DNA of 57,620 bases from DATKJS01 sp964551995 (GCA_964551995.1 CAZKFD010000025.1:1-57620), one strand, 5' to 3'. Shown: positions 43,098 to 52,217, counted from the first letter of the stretch. Notes: generated by a model not told the origin, from the letters alone. Numbers and translations are program-made.

Positions 43098-43733
43098 ATG
43101 ATCTGCGTCAGCCTTGCCGAACCGAGCCTTGAAGATTTCCGCGCGGCGTTGAAGGGCCTCGAGCTCGCCGAAATCTGCATAGACAAGACGAGCCTCGCCC
43201 CCGCCGAGATCAAGGAGCTTTTCGCCTCTCCGGTGCCGCTCATCGCCCTCTGCCGGCCGGGGACCCGCACCGAGCAGGAGAGGCGCGCGGCTTTCCTAGC
43301 CGCGATCGAAGGCGGGGCCGCCTACGTCGACCTCGAAGTCGGCGCCGAGACCGCCCTCCGCGAGGACGTCGTGGCGGCCGCCCGCGGCAAGAAGTGCCGC
43401 GTCATCATCTCCTTCTACAACACGGAGGAGACGCCGCTCCGGCACTTCCTGACCCAGAAGATCGAGGAGTGCTTCGACTTCGGCGCGGACATCGCCAAGA
43501 TCGTCTGCCGCGTCCGGAGCTCCCAGGACTGCGTCCGCATCCTCTCGCTCTACGAGGCGCGCAAGAACCTGATCGCCCTGGGCATGGGGAAGCTCGGCGT
43601 CATCACCCGGATCGCGGCCCCCTTCCTGGGCGCGCCGCTGACCTACGCCGCCCTCGCGCCGGGCAAGGAGACGGCCGAGGGGCAGCCGGACTACGAGACG
43701 CTCAAGACGATGATAAAGTATCTGAATGCCTGA
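43098..43733 (+). CDS. aroD: Type I 3-dehydroquinate dehydratase-like protein with altered active site
   Basis: 211 residues with the AroD (beta/alpha)8 layout. The Schiff-base Lys is present in ADIAKIVCR (K134). Phosphate/carboxylate contacts are present in LCRPG (R53), VITRIAAP and AEGQ. Two conserved positions are changed. The catalytic His of the usual SYHDF or SYHNF segment is Tyr (SFYNT, Y107). The Arg of the E-x-R-x-D strand is Cys (EICID, C27). A canonical enzyme dehydrates 3-dehydroquinate in the shikimate pathway; whether this one does is open. GGAGGG precedes the ATG by nine bases. No other aro gene is nearby. Confidence 0.78.
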   Translation: MICVSLAEPSLEDFRAALKGLELAEICIDKTSLAPAEIKELFASPVPLIALCRPGTRTEQERRAAFLAAIEGGAAYVDLEVGAETALREDVVAAARGKKCRVIISFYNTEETPLRHFLTQKIEECFDFGADIAKIVCRVRSSQDCVRILSLYEARKNLIALGMGKLGVITRIAAPFLGAPLTYAALAPGKETAEGQPDYETLKTMIKYLNA

Positions 43734-43763
43734 GCTCCGGCCCCCCGCCGTCCGGAGTGCGGC

Positions 43764-43792
43764 TTGATTCGCGTCCCTCGATCCGATATAAT
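43764..43792 (+). promoter_or_regulatory. Promoter of the sortilin-like gene
   Basis: TTGATT (43764-43769), a 17-base spacer and a perfect TATAAT (43787-43792). The leader is about 73 bases and ends in AAGGAGAG before the ATG at 43872. Confidence 0.65.
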
Positions 43793-43871
43793 CCGGCCAG
43801 CCGTCCATGCACCATCACGCTGGCGGAAACCTCCGCCGACCGGACGATATCCCAGCCTGAAGGAGAGTCCC

Positions 43872-46800
43872 ATGAGAAAACTCCTGAAAACCGTCCTGCG
43901 CGCGTCCCTCGTCCTGGCCGCCGCCCTGGCGCTCGTCGGGCCGCTCTCGGCCCAGACCGCCCCGGCGGACCAGAACCAGTCCCTGATCAAGGACCTCAGG
44001 TGGCGCAACATCGGCCCGGCCAACATGGCCGGCCGCATCTCGTCCCTGGACGCGGTGGCAAAAAACTTCACCTGCGCCATCGTCGGCTCGGCCTCGGGCG
44101 GCGTCTTCAAGACGGTCAACGCCGGCACGACCTGGGAGCCGATCTTCGACAAGTACGGCTCGTCCTCCATCGGCGACGCCGTCTTTTTCCAGAAGGACCC
44201 GAACGTCATCTGGGTCGGGACGGGGGAGGCGAACGTCCGAAACAGCGTCGGCTGGGGCGACGGCGTCTACAAGTCGACCGACGGCGGCAAGACCTTCACC
44301 CGCATGGGCCTCGAGACAACCCAGACGATCGGCCACATCGTGACGCACCCGACAGATCCCGACATCGTTTACGTCGCCGCCTCGGGACATCCCTGGGGAT
44401 ACACCGGGGACCGGGGCCTGTTCAAGACCGCGGACGGCGGCAAGACCTGGACGAAGCTCGCCGGCGGCCTGCCCAGCGACGGTAAGACGGGCGCCATCGA
44501 CCTGGTTATGGACCCGGCGAACCCGGACGTCCTCTACGTCTCGTTCTGGCAGCGGCTCCGCCAGCCCTGGCGCTTCGACTCGGGCGGGCCGAACGGCGGC
44601 ATCTTCAAGACGGCCGACGCCGGCAAGACCTGGACGAAGCTCACGCGCGGTCTGCCGACGGGCGAAATCGGGCGGATCGGTCTGGCCGTCTCCCGCTCGA
44701 ACCCCAAGATCCTCATGGCCGTCGTCGAGGCCGCCTACCAGCCGCTGGCCGAGCTCCGGATGCCGAGCGGCGAGAGGAAGCCGAATCCAGATTACGCCGA
44801 CATGACCAAGCTCGGCTCGGGGATCTACCGTACGGAGGACGGCGGGGTGACGTGGCAGTACATGAACAGGCTGAACAGCCGGCCGTTTTACTTCAGCCGC
44901 ATCTTCATCAACCCCCTCGAGGACAAGTGGGTTTATTTCCTGACCCAGAGCCTGAACTTCTCGAGCGACGGCGGCAAGACCTGGACCGAGATCACGGGGA
45001 TGCACCCCGACTTCCACGCCATGTGGCTCGACCCGACGAATCGGGACCGCTTCTACGTCGGCCAGGACGGCGGCGTCTCGATTACCTACGACCACGGCAA
45101 GACCTGGCTGTTCTACGACAACCTCTGCTTTGCCCAATACTACGCCCTCAGTGCGGACATGCGCGACCCCTATTACGTCTACGGCGGCCTCCAGGACAAC
45201 GGCTGCTGGGGCGGCCCCTCGATGAGCCGCGAGGGCTCGATCCTCACGGACTTCTGGTTCAGCATCGGGGGAGGCGACGGCTTCCACACCCAGAACGACC
45301 CGGCGGACTGGCGGACGGTCTACTGCGAGAGCCAGAACGGCGCGGCCCTCCGCGTGAACGTCGAAACGCGGGAGGCGAAGTCCATCCGGCCGACGGCCGT
45401 GAACATCCTCAACTACAAGGACTATTATCCGGCAGGGGAGGCGGCCGCGCCGCCGGCGAAGAAGGTCCCGGCCGCCAAGCCCGCGCCCAAGGCGCCGGCC
45501 GGAAAGCCGCAGGCCAAGGGCGAGCCCATCCCGTCGCCGGAGGAAGCGATGATGAACGTGGCGACGATGGGGATGCGCGGCCCGTTGCGCTTCAACTGGA
45601 GCACCCCGATCGTCGTGTCGCCCCATAACCCGCAGACGATCTACATGGGCGCGAACCACGTCTTCCGGTCCGTCGACCGCGGCGACCACTGGATGATCAT
45701 CAGCCCCGACCTGACCACGAACGACAAGACGGAGTACGCGCCGGACAAGCCGGGCGGGCTGACGCGGGACGCGACCGGCGCCGAGACCCACTGCACGATC
45801 ATCACCATCTCCGAGTCGCGGCTCGTGCCCGGCCTCATCTGGGCGGGCACAGACGACGGCAACGTCCAGCTCACCCGGGACGACGGCGCGACCTGGACGA
45901 ACGTCCGCCCGGCCGTCCCCGTCGTTCCCAAGAACACCTGGGTCAGCGGGGTCGAGGCCTCGCACTTCGATGCGGGGACGTGCTACGTGACCTTCGACGG
46001 CCACCGGAGCGACGATTTCCACCCCTACGTCTTCAAGACGGCCGACTACGGCAAGACCTGGACGAACGTCACCGGCAACCTACCCGACGGCCAGTCCGTC
46101 TACGTCATCCGTGAGGACCCGAAGAACAAGAAGCTCCTCTTCCTGGGCACCGAGTTCGGCGCCTTCTTCAGCCGCGACGGGGGCGCGAACTGGTCCCGGC
46201 TCAACCTCAACATGCCGACGGTCGCCGTCCACGATCTTCTGATCCAGCCGCGGGCGAACGACCTCATCGCCGCGACGCACGGCCGCGGCCTCTGGATCCT
46301 TGACGACATCACCCCGCTCAGGGACGCGACCGACAGCGTCCTCGAAAAGGACGCCTATCTCTTTGACGTCAACAAGCCGGGCACGCGCTGGCTCACCATC
46401 GAGCGCGGCGGCTACGGCCGGGGGGATCTTTACTTCAAGGGCGAGAACCCCCCGGACGGCGCCGTGATCCACATCTACCTGAAAGCCAAGCCGGAGAAGC
46501 CGGTGACGCTCGAGATCTCCGACCCCATGGGGAGCGTGAAGACGACCTACGCCCTCGACTCGGCCGGGCCCGGTATCACCCGGATTGCCTGGGACCTGCG
46601 CTTCGACCCGCCCGCGAGGAGCGTCGAATCGATGATCTCGAACCTTGTCAAGCAGATCGATACGGCCCTCCAGCGGACCGACCTCAAGCCCGAGGACAAG
46701 ACGACCCTCCAGGACGGCAGGGACACGCTCGTGAAGTTCCCCTCGAACTTCCGGAAGTTCCAGGAAGTCCAGCGCAGCGTTATGCCCATCATCCGCGCCT

Positions 46801-46964
46801 CCACTTACGCCATGTTCCAGGCGATGGGCTTCGGCGGGCGGGGGGTGGGCGGCCAGCTGGCCGAACCGGGGGTCTATCTCGTCACGCTGACGGTCAACGG
46901 AAAATCGTATGCCGGCAAGGTCTCCGTCCGCCTCGACCCGATCCAGGAGGAAGCCGGAGACTGA
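43872..46964 (+). CDS. Secreted sortilin/VPS10-like BNR-repeat protein
   Basis: 1030 residues. A signal peptide (MRKLLKTVLRASLVLAAALA, cleavage after LSAQ) precedes the conserved start DLRWRNIGPANMAGRISSLD of this family. At least eleven Asp-box repeats are present (NAGTTW, DGGKTF, several DGGKTW, DYGKTW, DGGANW), forming one or two ten-bladed propellers (about residues 40-840). An Ala/Pro/Lys-rich insert (about 525-555) interrupts the propeller, and a C-terminal beta domain (about 860-1010) follows. Such proteins are abundant in Acidobacteria, Bacteroidetes and relatives and are often annotated as glycosyl hydrolases, but no catalytic site is recognisable. A binding role at the cell surface is more likely. 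Confidence 0.85.
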   Translation: MRKLLKTVLRASLVLAAALALVGPLSAQTAPADQNQSLIKDLRWRNIGPANMAGRISSLDAVAKNFTCAIVGSASGGVFKTVNAGTTWEPIFDKYGSSSIGDAVFFQKDPNVIWVGTGEANVRNSVGWGDGVYKSTDGGKTFTRMGLETTQTIGHIVTHPTDPDIVYVAASGHPWGYTGDRGLFKTADGGKTWTKLAGGLPSDGKTGAIDLVMDPANPDVLYVSFWQRLRQPWRFDSGGPNGGIFKTADAGKTWTKLTRGLPTGEIGRIGLAVSRSNPKILMAVVEAAYQPLAELRMPSGERKPNPDYADMTKLGSGIYRTEDGGVTWQYMNRLNSRPFYFSRIFINPLEDKWVYFLTQSLNFSSDGGKTWTEITGMHPDFHAMWLDPTNRDRFYVGQDGGVSITYDHGKTWLFYDNLCFAQYYALSADMRDPYYVYGGLQDNGCWGGPSMSREGSILTDFWFSIGGGDGFHTQNDPADWRTVYCESQNGAALRVNVETREAKSIRPTAVNILNYKDYYPAGEAAAPPAKKVPAAKPAPKAPAGKPQAKGEPIPSPEEAMMNVATMGMRGPLRFNWSTPIVVSPHNPQTIYMGANHVFRSVDRGDHWMIISPDLTTNDKTEYAPDKPGGLTRDATGAETHCTIITISESRLVPGLIWAGTDDGNVQLTRDDGATWTNVRPAVPVVPKNTWVSGVEASHFDAGTCYVTFDGHRSDDFHPYVFKTADYGKTWTNVTGNLPDGQSVYVIREDPKNKKLLFLGTEFGAFFSRDGGANWSRLNLNMPTVAVHDLLIQPRANDLIAATHGRGLWILDDITPLRDATDSVLEKDAYLFDVNKPGTRWLTIERGGYGRGDLYFKGENPPDGAVIHIYLKAKPEKPVTLEISDPMGSVKTTYALDSAGPGITRIAWDLRFDPPARSVESMISNLVKQIDTALQRTDLKPEDKTTLQDGRDTLVKFPSNFRKFQEVQRSVMPIIRASTYAMFQAMGFGGRGVGGQLAEPGVYLVTLTVNGKSYAGKVSVRLDPIQEEAGD

Positions 46965-47041
46965 AGCTCAGCGGGCCGGAAGCGTCCGGCTTCCGCGTTT
47001 CTTGCGGCTCAGCTCGGGGGGTTAGCTACGTCGGGTCGCGG

Positions 47042-47163
47042 TTTTGTCCCGGCGCGGCCAGAGCTTTCCCGCACGGCGGCCCGAAAGCCGGCTCCGTGTG
47101 GAGGAGAGAAATGTGGACGGGGGACCGTTCGGTCCCCCGTCCGAGGGGGGTATAGGGGTGGGT
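47042..47163 (+). repeat. Structured intergenic element, possible copy C
   Basis: It lies in the 342-base gap 46965-47306. The left end is TTTTGTCCCGG (47042-47052) and the right end GGGGGGTATAGGGGTGG resembles copy B's right end. Between them is a perfect 12-bp hairpin: GGACGGGGGACC (47115-47126), loop GTTC, GGTCCCCCGTCC (47131-47142). There is no T-run, so it is not an ordinary terminator. It points toward the serine hydrolase gene. Confidence 0.45.
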
Positions 47164-47245
47164 GACCGGATATCAATCCGGCACCTTCTGACCTTTTGAC
47201 GAACGAGCCCGGAATTTCTTCCATGCCGGCGGCCTCCCCTGGCGC

Positions 47246-47274
47246 TTTATTTTGAGGGCCGGATATTGTATAAA
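47246..47274 (+). promoter_or_regulatory. Promoter of the serine hydrolase gene
   Basis: TTTATT (47246-47251), a 17-base spacer and TATAAA (47269-47274). The predicted start is near 47281. GGAGG lies six bases before the ATG at 47307. Confidence 0.5.
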
Positions 47275-47306
47275 TTTCCCTCATCCTGGACTCGTGGAGG
47301 TCAGCG

Positions 47307-48902
47307 ATGCCGTTCGGGCGCCGTCTCCGGGCCGTTTTCCCCTGGCTCCTGGTCCTGGCGGTCGCCGCGCTCTGTCAGGGAGCCGTTTTCGCCGCGGGCA
47401 AGAAGCCGTTGGCGCCGCCCCCCGGCCTCGACGCCGAGGCCGCCCGCATCATGAAAACCTTCCAAGTGCCAGGAATGGCCCTGGCCATCGTCAAGGACGG
47501 GCAGGTTATCGCGGCCAAGGGATACGGCGTCCGGAGGATGGGAGAGTCGGCGGCGGTCGACGCACAAACGCTCTTCGGCATCGCCTCGAACACCAAGGCC
47601 TTCACGGCCACGGCGCTGGGGCTCCTGGTCGAGGAGGGCAAGATTGCCTGGGACGCGCCGGTCATCAATTACCTGCCTTGGTTCGCGATGTACGACCCCT
47701 GGGTCACGCGGGAGATCACGGTGCGGGACCTCCTCGTCCACCGGAGCGGCCTGGGTCTCGGAGAGGGGGACCTCCTCTTCTGGCCGCCGTCGACCTACGA
47801 CCGCAAGGAGATCGTGCGGCGCCTCCGCTACATGAAGCCGGAGACCTCCTTCCGGAGCGCCTACGCCTACGACAACCTCCTGTATTCGGTGGCCGGCGAG
47901 GTCGTCGAGGCCGTGAGCGGCAGGACCTGGGAGGATTTCGTCACCGAGCGCATCCTCGTTCCCGTGGGGATGACGCGGACGAACGTGCGCCACTCCGCGG
48001 CGGCCGAGGGCGACAACGTCGCCGCGACGCACGCCGTTGTCGACGGCGTCCTCAAGGTCGTCAAGCCCTCGACCAACGACAACACCAACCCGGCCGGGGG
48101 CATCAATTCCTGCGCTGAGGACATGGCGAAGTGGATGCTGGTCCTGCTCGGGAGAGGGGAGCTTCCTGGCGGGACGCGGCTGTACAGCGAGACAACCTAC
48201 CGCGAGCTCACGACCCTCGTGACGCCCATGCCGAACCCCGACCCGGCGCCCGAGCTCGCCGCCCTGAAGACCGACTTCAATGGCTACGCCCTAGGCCTTC
48301 GCGTCAAGGAATACCGCGGCCTGAAGGTCATCACTCACACCGGGGGGCTGGCGGGATATGTCTCGCAGGTCTGGCTCGTCCCGGACGCCGGCCTCGGCGT
48401 CACCGTGCTCACAAACCAGGAGTCGGACGAGGCCTTCCAGGCGCTGACGATGTTCGTCGTGGACCATTATCTGGGGGCGCCGAAGACCGATTGGGTCGAG
48501 GCCTATCGCAAGGTCGCGGCGCGGAATGAGGCCCGGACGGCGGAGGTCGTGAAGGAAGCGGCCGCCGCGAGGAACGCGTCCTCGAAGCCGTCGCTCGCGC
48601 TCGAGGAATACGCCGGGACGTACCGGGACGCGTGGTACGGCGATATCGGTATCGCCTTCGAGGACGGAAAGCTCGTCATGCGCTTTACCCGGACGCCGGC
48701 CCTCGTCGGCGACCTCGAGCACTGGCAGTACGACACGTTCCTCGTCCGCTGGTGCGACCGGGACCTCCGGGCCGACGCCTATGTGACCTTCTCGCTCAAC
48801 CCCGACGGCACGATCGCCCGTGCGACAATGCTCCCCGCTTCGCCGGACGTCGATTTCAGCTACGACTTCCAGGACCTGCTCCTCAAGCCCGTGAAGAAAT
48901 AA
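47307..48902 (+). CDS. Secreted serine hydrolase, class C beta-lactamase family, with C-terminal DUF3471-like domain
   Basis: 531 residues. A signal peptide (RRLRAVFPWLLVLAVAAL, cleavage near VFAAG) precedes the beta-lactamase/DD-peptidase fold. The motifs are SNTK (nucleophile Ser near residue 92, SxxK), AYDN (YxN near 189) and HTGG (the KTG-equivalent, near 346). The C-terminal about 120 residues, with LEEYAGTYRDAWYGDIGI, match the lipocalin-like DUF3471 found in this group. Members are esterases, D-aminopeptidases or DD-peptidases rather than resistance enzymes, so the substrate is unknown. The ribosome site GGAGG is clear. It stands as a single gene. Confidence 0.9.
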   Translation: MPFGRRLRAVFPWLLVLAVAALCQGAVFAAGKKPLAPPPGLDAEAARIMKTFQVPGMALAIVKDGQVIAAKGYGVRRMGESAAVDAQTLFGIASNTKAFTATALGLLVEEGKIAWDAPVINYLPWFAMYDPWVTREITVRDLLVHRSGLGLGEGDLLFWPPSTYDRKEIVRRLRYMKPETSFRSAYAYDNLLYSVAGEVVEAVSGRTWEDFVTERILVPVGMTRTNVRHSAAAEGDNVAATHAVVDGVLKVVKPSTNDNTNPAGGINSCAEDMAKWMLVLLGRGELPGGTRLYSETTYRELTTLVTPMPNPDPAPELAALKTDFNGYALGLRVKEYRGLKVITHTGGLAGYVSQVWLVPDAGLGVTVLTNQESDEAFQALTMFVVDHYLGAPKTDWVEAYRKVAARNEARTAEVVKEAAAARNASSKPSLALEEYAGTYRDAWYGDIGIAFEDGKLVMRFTRTPALVGDLEHWQYDTFLVRWCDRDLRADAYVTFSLNPDGTIARATMLPASPDVDFSYDFQDLLLKPVKK

Positions 48903-48910
48903 CCGGGCGA

Positions 48911-48977
48911 ATTGGGGTCGGACCACACTATCCTACAGAAAATAAGTAAATTGCTCGTGAATTTACCCCATTTTGTG
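48911..48977. repeat. REP-like short inverted element
   Basis: AATTGGGGT opens and ACCCCATTT closes a segment that contains a perfect 7-bp hairpin, GTAAATT/AATTTAC (48947-48967). The word GGGGTCGGACCACAC (48915-48929) recurs with one base deleted at 53563-53576. It could be a transposase-associated palindrome or the mRNA end of the hydrolase gene. Confidence 0.4.
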
Positions 48978-49112
48978 GATTCGACTGGACTTTGGAGCCG
49001 CGCCGGGATATATTTTGATCAACTGGGGCAGATCTGCGGGGAGGAGCGGTTTCCGCTCCCCGGAGAGGGGACGAGCCGTTCCTAAATGCCTCAAAAGGAG
49101 GAGGTCGGTATC

Positions 49113-49349
49113 ATGAAAATCCTGGAAATCGTCGTTCGGCGCGTGTTTTTCTGGGGGTCGTTCGCCGTGCTCGCGCTTGCGGCCATCGAAAAGGCGGCCA
49201 ATATCCTTCGTCATTCCCTGACGGGGCCGAATTACCCGCCCCTGAAGCTTCTGCAGATCGCCGCCGTCGGTCTCCTTTTCGCGATCATCATGGAGCTCCA
49301 TGCCATCCGCGTGTTGTTGAGCTCCAAATCGACGCAGCCCCCTAAATAA
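49113..49349 (+). CDS. Small two-helix membrane protein
   Basis: 78 residues, two hydrophobic helices (about 8-26 and 42-62) with a short basic N-terminus (MKILEIVVRR) and a hydrophilic tail (LLSSKSTQPPK). I chose ATG at 49113, eight bases after a GGAGG, rather than the in-frame ATG at 49086, which has none. I cannot assign a family. It lies between the serine hydrolase and the MtaA-like gene, with its own short gaps on both sides. Function unknown. Confidence 0.6.
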   Translation: MKILEIVVRRVFFWGSFAVLALAAIEKAANILRHSLTGPNYPPLKLLQIAAVGLLFAIIMELHAIRVLLSSKSTQPPK

Positions 49350-49451
49350 AAGCAAGGGTCCGGGCGGGAAAGACAAGGCCTTCGGGATTTTTGGAGGGGC
49401 GGCATTTTCCGCCCTGATGGGGCGGGCCGGGACCGGGGCCCGGATATCACG

Positions 49452-49480
49452 TTCTTATCTGCTCCGATTTCGTATATAAT
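49452..49480 (+). promoter_or_regulatory. Promoter of the MtaA/UroD-like gene
   Basis: A perfect TATAAT (49475-49480) lies 17 bases after a weak TTCTTA (49452-49457). AGAGG lies six bases before the ATG at 49528. Confidence 0.5.
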
Positions 49481-49527
49481 TCCGCCGATGCCGGCGGGCA
49501 TCCAAATTCGTCCATAAGAGGTTGCGC

Positions 49528-50547
49528 ATGCAAACGCGGTTCGCTCAAACCGTTCTCGGCTATCCCGGCCGCCTGGCCATGCCCATCGGCGCCTACGCGG
49601 GCCTCGGGATCACCGGCGCGACGGTGCTCGCGGCGGCGAGCGACCCGCGGGCGCAAGCCGAAGCGGTCCTCGCCCTGCACGAGCGCCTGCGGACGCCCGT
49701 CCTGCTCACGGCCATGGACCTGAGCGCCGAGGCGGAGGCCTTCGGGTGCAAAGTCCGAATGTCGGAGAGGGAGGTCCCGACCGTCATCGGCCGGAGGGCG
49801 AAAGGGGCGGATGATATTGCGGCGCTCCCAGTGCCGAAGCCGGGAGACGCGCGGACGGCGGTTTATCTCGAAGCGGCGCGGATGGTGAGGAAGGCCGTTG
49901 TCGCGCCTGTATTGGGCTGTATGATCGGGCCTTTCTCACTTGCTGGGCGGATCTTCGGCGTGAGCGAGGCCCTGGAAGCGACGGCCCTTGAGCCCGAGAC
50001 GATCCTCGCGCTCATCGAGAAGGTGGCCGATTTCCAGATCGCCTATGCCCGCGCTTTCCGGGAGACGGGGATAGCGGGCGTCATTATGGCGGAGCCGGCG
50101 GCCGGTCTGCTTTCGCCGGCGGGCGTCGGGCGTTTCTCGGGGCCTTTTGTCAAGCGGATCGTCCAGGGGGCGCAGACGCGGGATTTCGTTGTCATATTCC
50201 ACAACTGCGGGGCGAAGCTCGTGCACCTCGAAAAGACGCTCGAAGCGGGGGCGGAGATCTACCACTTCGGGGCCCCGATGGACATTGCGGCGGCGCTGGA
50301 GCGCGTGGCCGGAAAGGTCATCGTCGGCGGGAACCTCGACCCGGCCGCCGTCTTCCATGGCGCGACGCCGGAAACGGTGCGGACGGCGACCCTGGCGCTC
50401 CTCGAGGCGACGAAGGACCACCGGAATTTCATCGCCTCGTCGGGGTGCGACATCCCGCCGGGGACGCCGCTCGAGAACTTGGAGGCCTTCTACAAGGCCG
50501 TCGCGGATTTCAGCGGCCGCGTCCACACGGCGTTTCTGCCGTCTTAA
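49528..50547 (+). CDS. MtaA/UroD-family methyltransferase-like protein
   Basis: 339 residues with the uroporphyrinogen decarboxylase fold. Typical segments are LGCMIGPFSLAGRIFG, AEPAAGLLSPAGVGRFSGPF, and GKVIVGGNLDPAAVFHGATPE (adjacent spans in the C-terminal half). HNCG near residue 230 and SSGCDIPPGTP near 312 provide the His-x-Cys and distal Cys that bind zinc in MtaA/CmuA corrinoid methyltransferases. This makes a methyl transfer (methylcobamide to a thiol) more likely than haem synthesis. No corrinoid protein or MtaB-like gene is adjacent, so the methyl donor is unknown. The ATG at 49528 is favoured over an upstream TTG. Confidence 0.85.
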   Translation: MQTRFAQTVLGYPGRLAMPIGAYAGLGITGATVLAAASDPRAQAEAVLALHERLRTPVLLTAMDLSAEAEAFGCKVRMSEREVPTVIGRRAKGADDIAALPVPKPGDARTAVYLEAARMVRKAVVAPVLGCMIGPFSLAGRIFGVSEALEATALEPETILALIEKVADFQIAYARAFRETGIAGVIMAEPAAGLLSPAGVGRFSGPFVKRIVQGAQTRDFVVIFHNCGAKLVHLEKTLEAGAEIYHFGAPMDIAAALERVAGKVIVGGNLDPAAVFHGATPETVRTATLALLEATKDHRNFIASSGCDIPPGTPLENLEAFYKAVADFSGRVHTAFLPS

Positions 50548-50873
50548 GAGCGTCAACCCTGAAATGGTCCCTGCCCTTTCGGCCCCTTGTCCTCGGATTG
50601 GCATTCCTAAGACAAGGCTGGCAAGATTTGCGTGTTAATTGATTCTGTCAACCAGGCCTATTTTTTCGAAATTTCGAGCACCGCTGCTTGTAGAAATGCG
50701 CCATGGAGTCCGCATGTCAGGGATTTTATGAACTTTTCTGCTGTGAATCGTTGCGCATATAAGCGTAGTCGAGAAAGCTGGCGGAGTCTGGGACTCGAGA
50801 AAAGAGGAGCATATCTTGGTGCTTGCGCTTCGGGGGGGCAGCGGGAACGGGCCCTAAATATCTATAGGATTTG
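50548..50873. other. 326-base gap without a recognised gene
   Basis: This stretch is less GC-rich than its neighbours. CCTTGTC (50585-50591) and GACAAGG (50611-50617) form a weak inverted repeat after the MtaA-like gene that could end its mRNA. On the minus strand a short open frame ending at 50658 reads like a protein C-terminus (RFTAEKFIKSLT). It has no start or match that I can name, so a decayed gene remnant is possible. I see no tRNA. Confidence 0.4.
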
Positions 50874-52217
50874 TTATCGGTGGGTCGTGACCCCGACAGA
50901 CACAGGCGCGATATCAGCCGCTGGCCCGTCGAGCTTCAATTCGATAAGCGTGTCGATGTCCTTCTCGAAATCCTTCGCAACTGCGATGCGAATGCCCCGA
51001 GCGTCCTGCTTGAAGTCCGCACGCCCGCCTGTAAGAACGATCGCCGAAATGATATTTTTCCCGATCGGCGGCAGCGCCAGCCCTCCCTCGGGCCATTCGA
51101 AAACGTGGACGAACACGGCATTACCCCTGTAGGTGCTTGCGCCCCAGGCGCCCGGCTTGAACGGTCCGCCGCGCGTGCCGTAGATCGACTTTCCGTATTT
51201 GACGAACCAGGCGCCGATCTCCTTGAGCCGGTCCGCCTGGCGCGGCTCGATCCGGCCGTCGGGCATCGGGCCGACGTTGAGAAGGAGGTTGCCGTCGCCG
51301 CCCGCGCACAGAATCAGCGTCTGAAGGCATTCCTTGAGGGACTTCAGCTTGTCGTTGGGCTTCCAGGCCCACTGCTCGCAGATCGTGATGCACGACTCCC
51401 AGGGGCGGTCGGTCTGGAAATTTCCGACCTTTTGCTCGGGCGTGTCATAGTCGCCGCTGAAGGGGCCGGCCGCGGGCGCCGCGCCTTCCGGCCTTTCAGG
51501 CGCGGAGCCGACCCGGTCGTTGATGATGATCGAAGGCTGGAGCGAACGGACGTAAGCGTCGAGGTCAAGGCCGCGGGCCGGGTTCCAGGGCGCTTCCCAA
51601 TCGCCGTCGAACCACATGAAGCCGAGGGGGCCGTAATTGCGGATGAGCTCGGCCATCTGGCCCTTGAGGAAAGCGACGTAGCGATCCATGTCCGGATGGG
51701 GCTTCTTGGTTTTCCCGCCCGGGCTGCCCAGGGGGTAGTCCGGGTTGTGCCAGTCGAGGATCGAGTAGTACGTGCAGAAGACGATGCCGTGCCTGCGGCA
51801 GGCCTCCGAGAGCTCCTTGAGGACGTCGCGGTGGAAGGGGGTGTGCATGATGTTGTAGTCGGTGAGCTTCGTGTCCCAGAGGCAGAACCCGTCGTGGTGC
51901 TTGGAGGTGATGACGAGATATTTCATGCCGGCTTGCTTGGCGGTTTGGGCCCAGTCGTCGGCGTCGAACTGCGTGGGGTTGAAATTTTTATAGAGCGCGT
52001 CGTATTCCGCGACCGGGACCTCGGCGCCCCGCGACCATCCTATTTCTGTACCCTTGAGCGTGACCGGCCCCCAGTGAATGAACATCCCGAACCGGGCCTC
52101 GCGCCACCAGGCGAGGCGGGCGGAACTTTCAGAGGATTCATTCGCAGCGCCCAAAGCGAGGATTAAAGTCGTTGAAAAGAGCAACAAACAGGCAGCCGGG
52201 AACTTCTTATGGTTCAT
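50874..52217 (-). CDS. Secreted GH29 alpha-L-fucosidase
   Basis: 447 residues. A signal peptide (MNHKKFPAACLLLFSTTLIL, cleavage near GAA) precedes a GH29 TIM barrel. RFGMFIHWGP is near residue 45, TSKHHDGFCLWDTKLTDYNI near 105, and GFMWFDGDWE near 204 holds the nucleophile Asp. INDR and LLLNVGPMPDGRIEPRQADRL further on complete the family pattern, followed by a C-terminal beta domain. It releases L-fucose from glycans in the periplasm or outside. GGAAG precedes the ATG closely. With the GH36 enzyme and CBM9-like protein it points to use of host or plant-type glycans. It marks the right edge of the GC-rich part. Confidence 0.93.
   Translation of the reverse strand: MNHKKFPAACLLLFSTTLILALGAANESSESSARLAWWREARFGMFIHWGPVTLKGTEIGWSRGAEVPVAEYDALYKNFNPTQFDADDWAQTAKQAGMKYLVITSKHHDGFCLWDTKLTDYNIMHTPFHRDVLKELSEACRRHGIVFCTYYSILDWHNPDYPLGSPGGKTKKPHPDMDRYVAFLKGQMAELIRNYGPLGFMWFDGDWEAPWNPARGLDLDAYVRSLQPSIIINDRVGSAPERPEGAAPAAGPFSGDYDTPEQKVGNFQTDRPWESCITICEQWAWKPNDKLKSLKECLQTLILCAGGDGNLLLNVGPMPDGRIEPRQADRLKEIGAWFVKYGKSIYGTRGGPFKPGAWGASTYRGNAVFVHVFEWPEGGLALPPIGKNIISAIVLTGGRADFKQDARGIRIAVAKDFEKDIDTLIELKLDGPAADIAPVSVGVTTHR

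Noticed and set aside
49391..49414. GC hairpin GGGCGG/CCGCCC with T-rich loop after the small membrane protein
   Set aside because: The Ts are in the loop and none follow the stem, so it is too weak to call a terminator.
50658..50800. Minus-strand frame reading RFTAEKFIKSLT before a stop
   Set aside because: It looks protein-like, but I see no start codon context or recognisable family, so it is noted only as a possible remnant.
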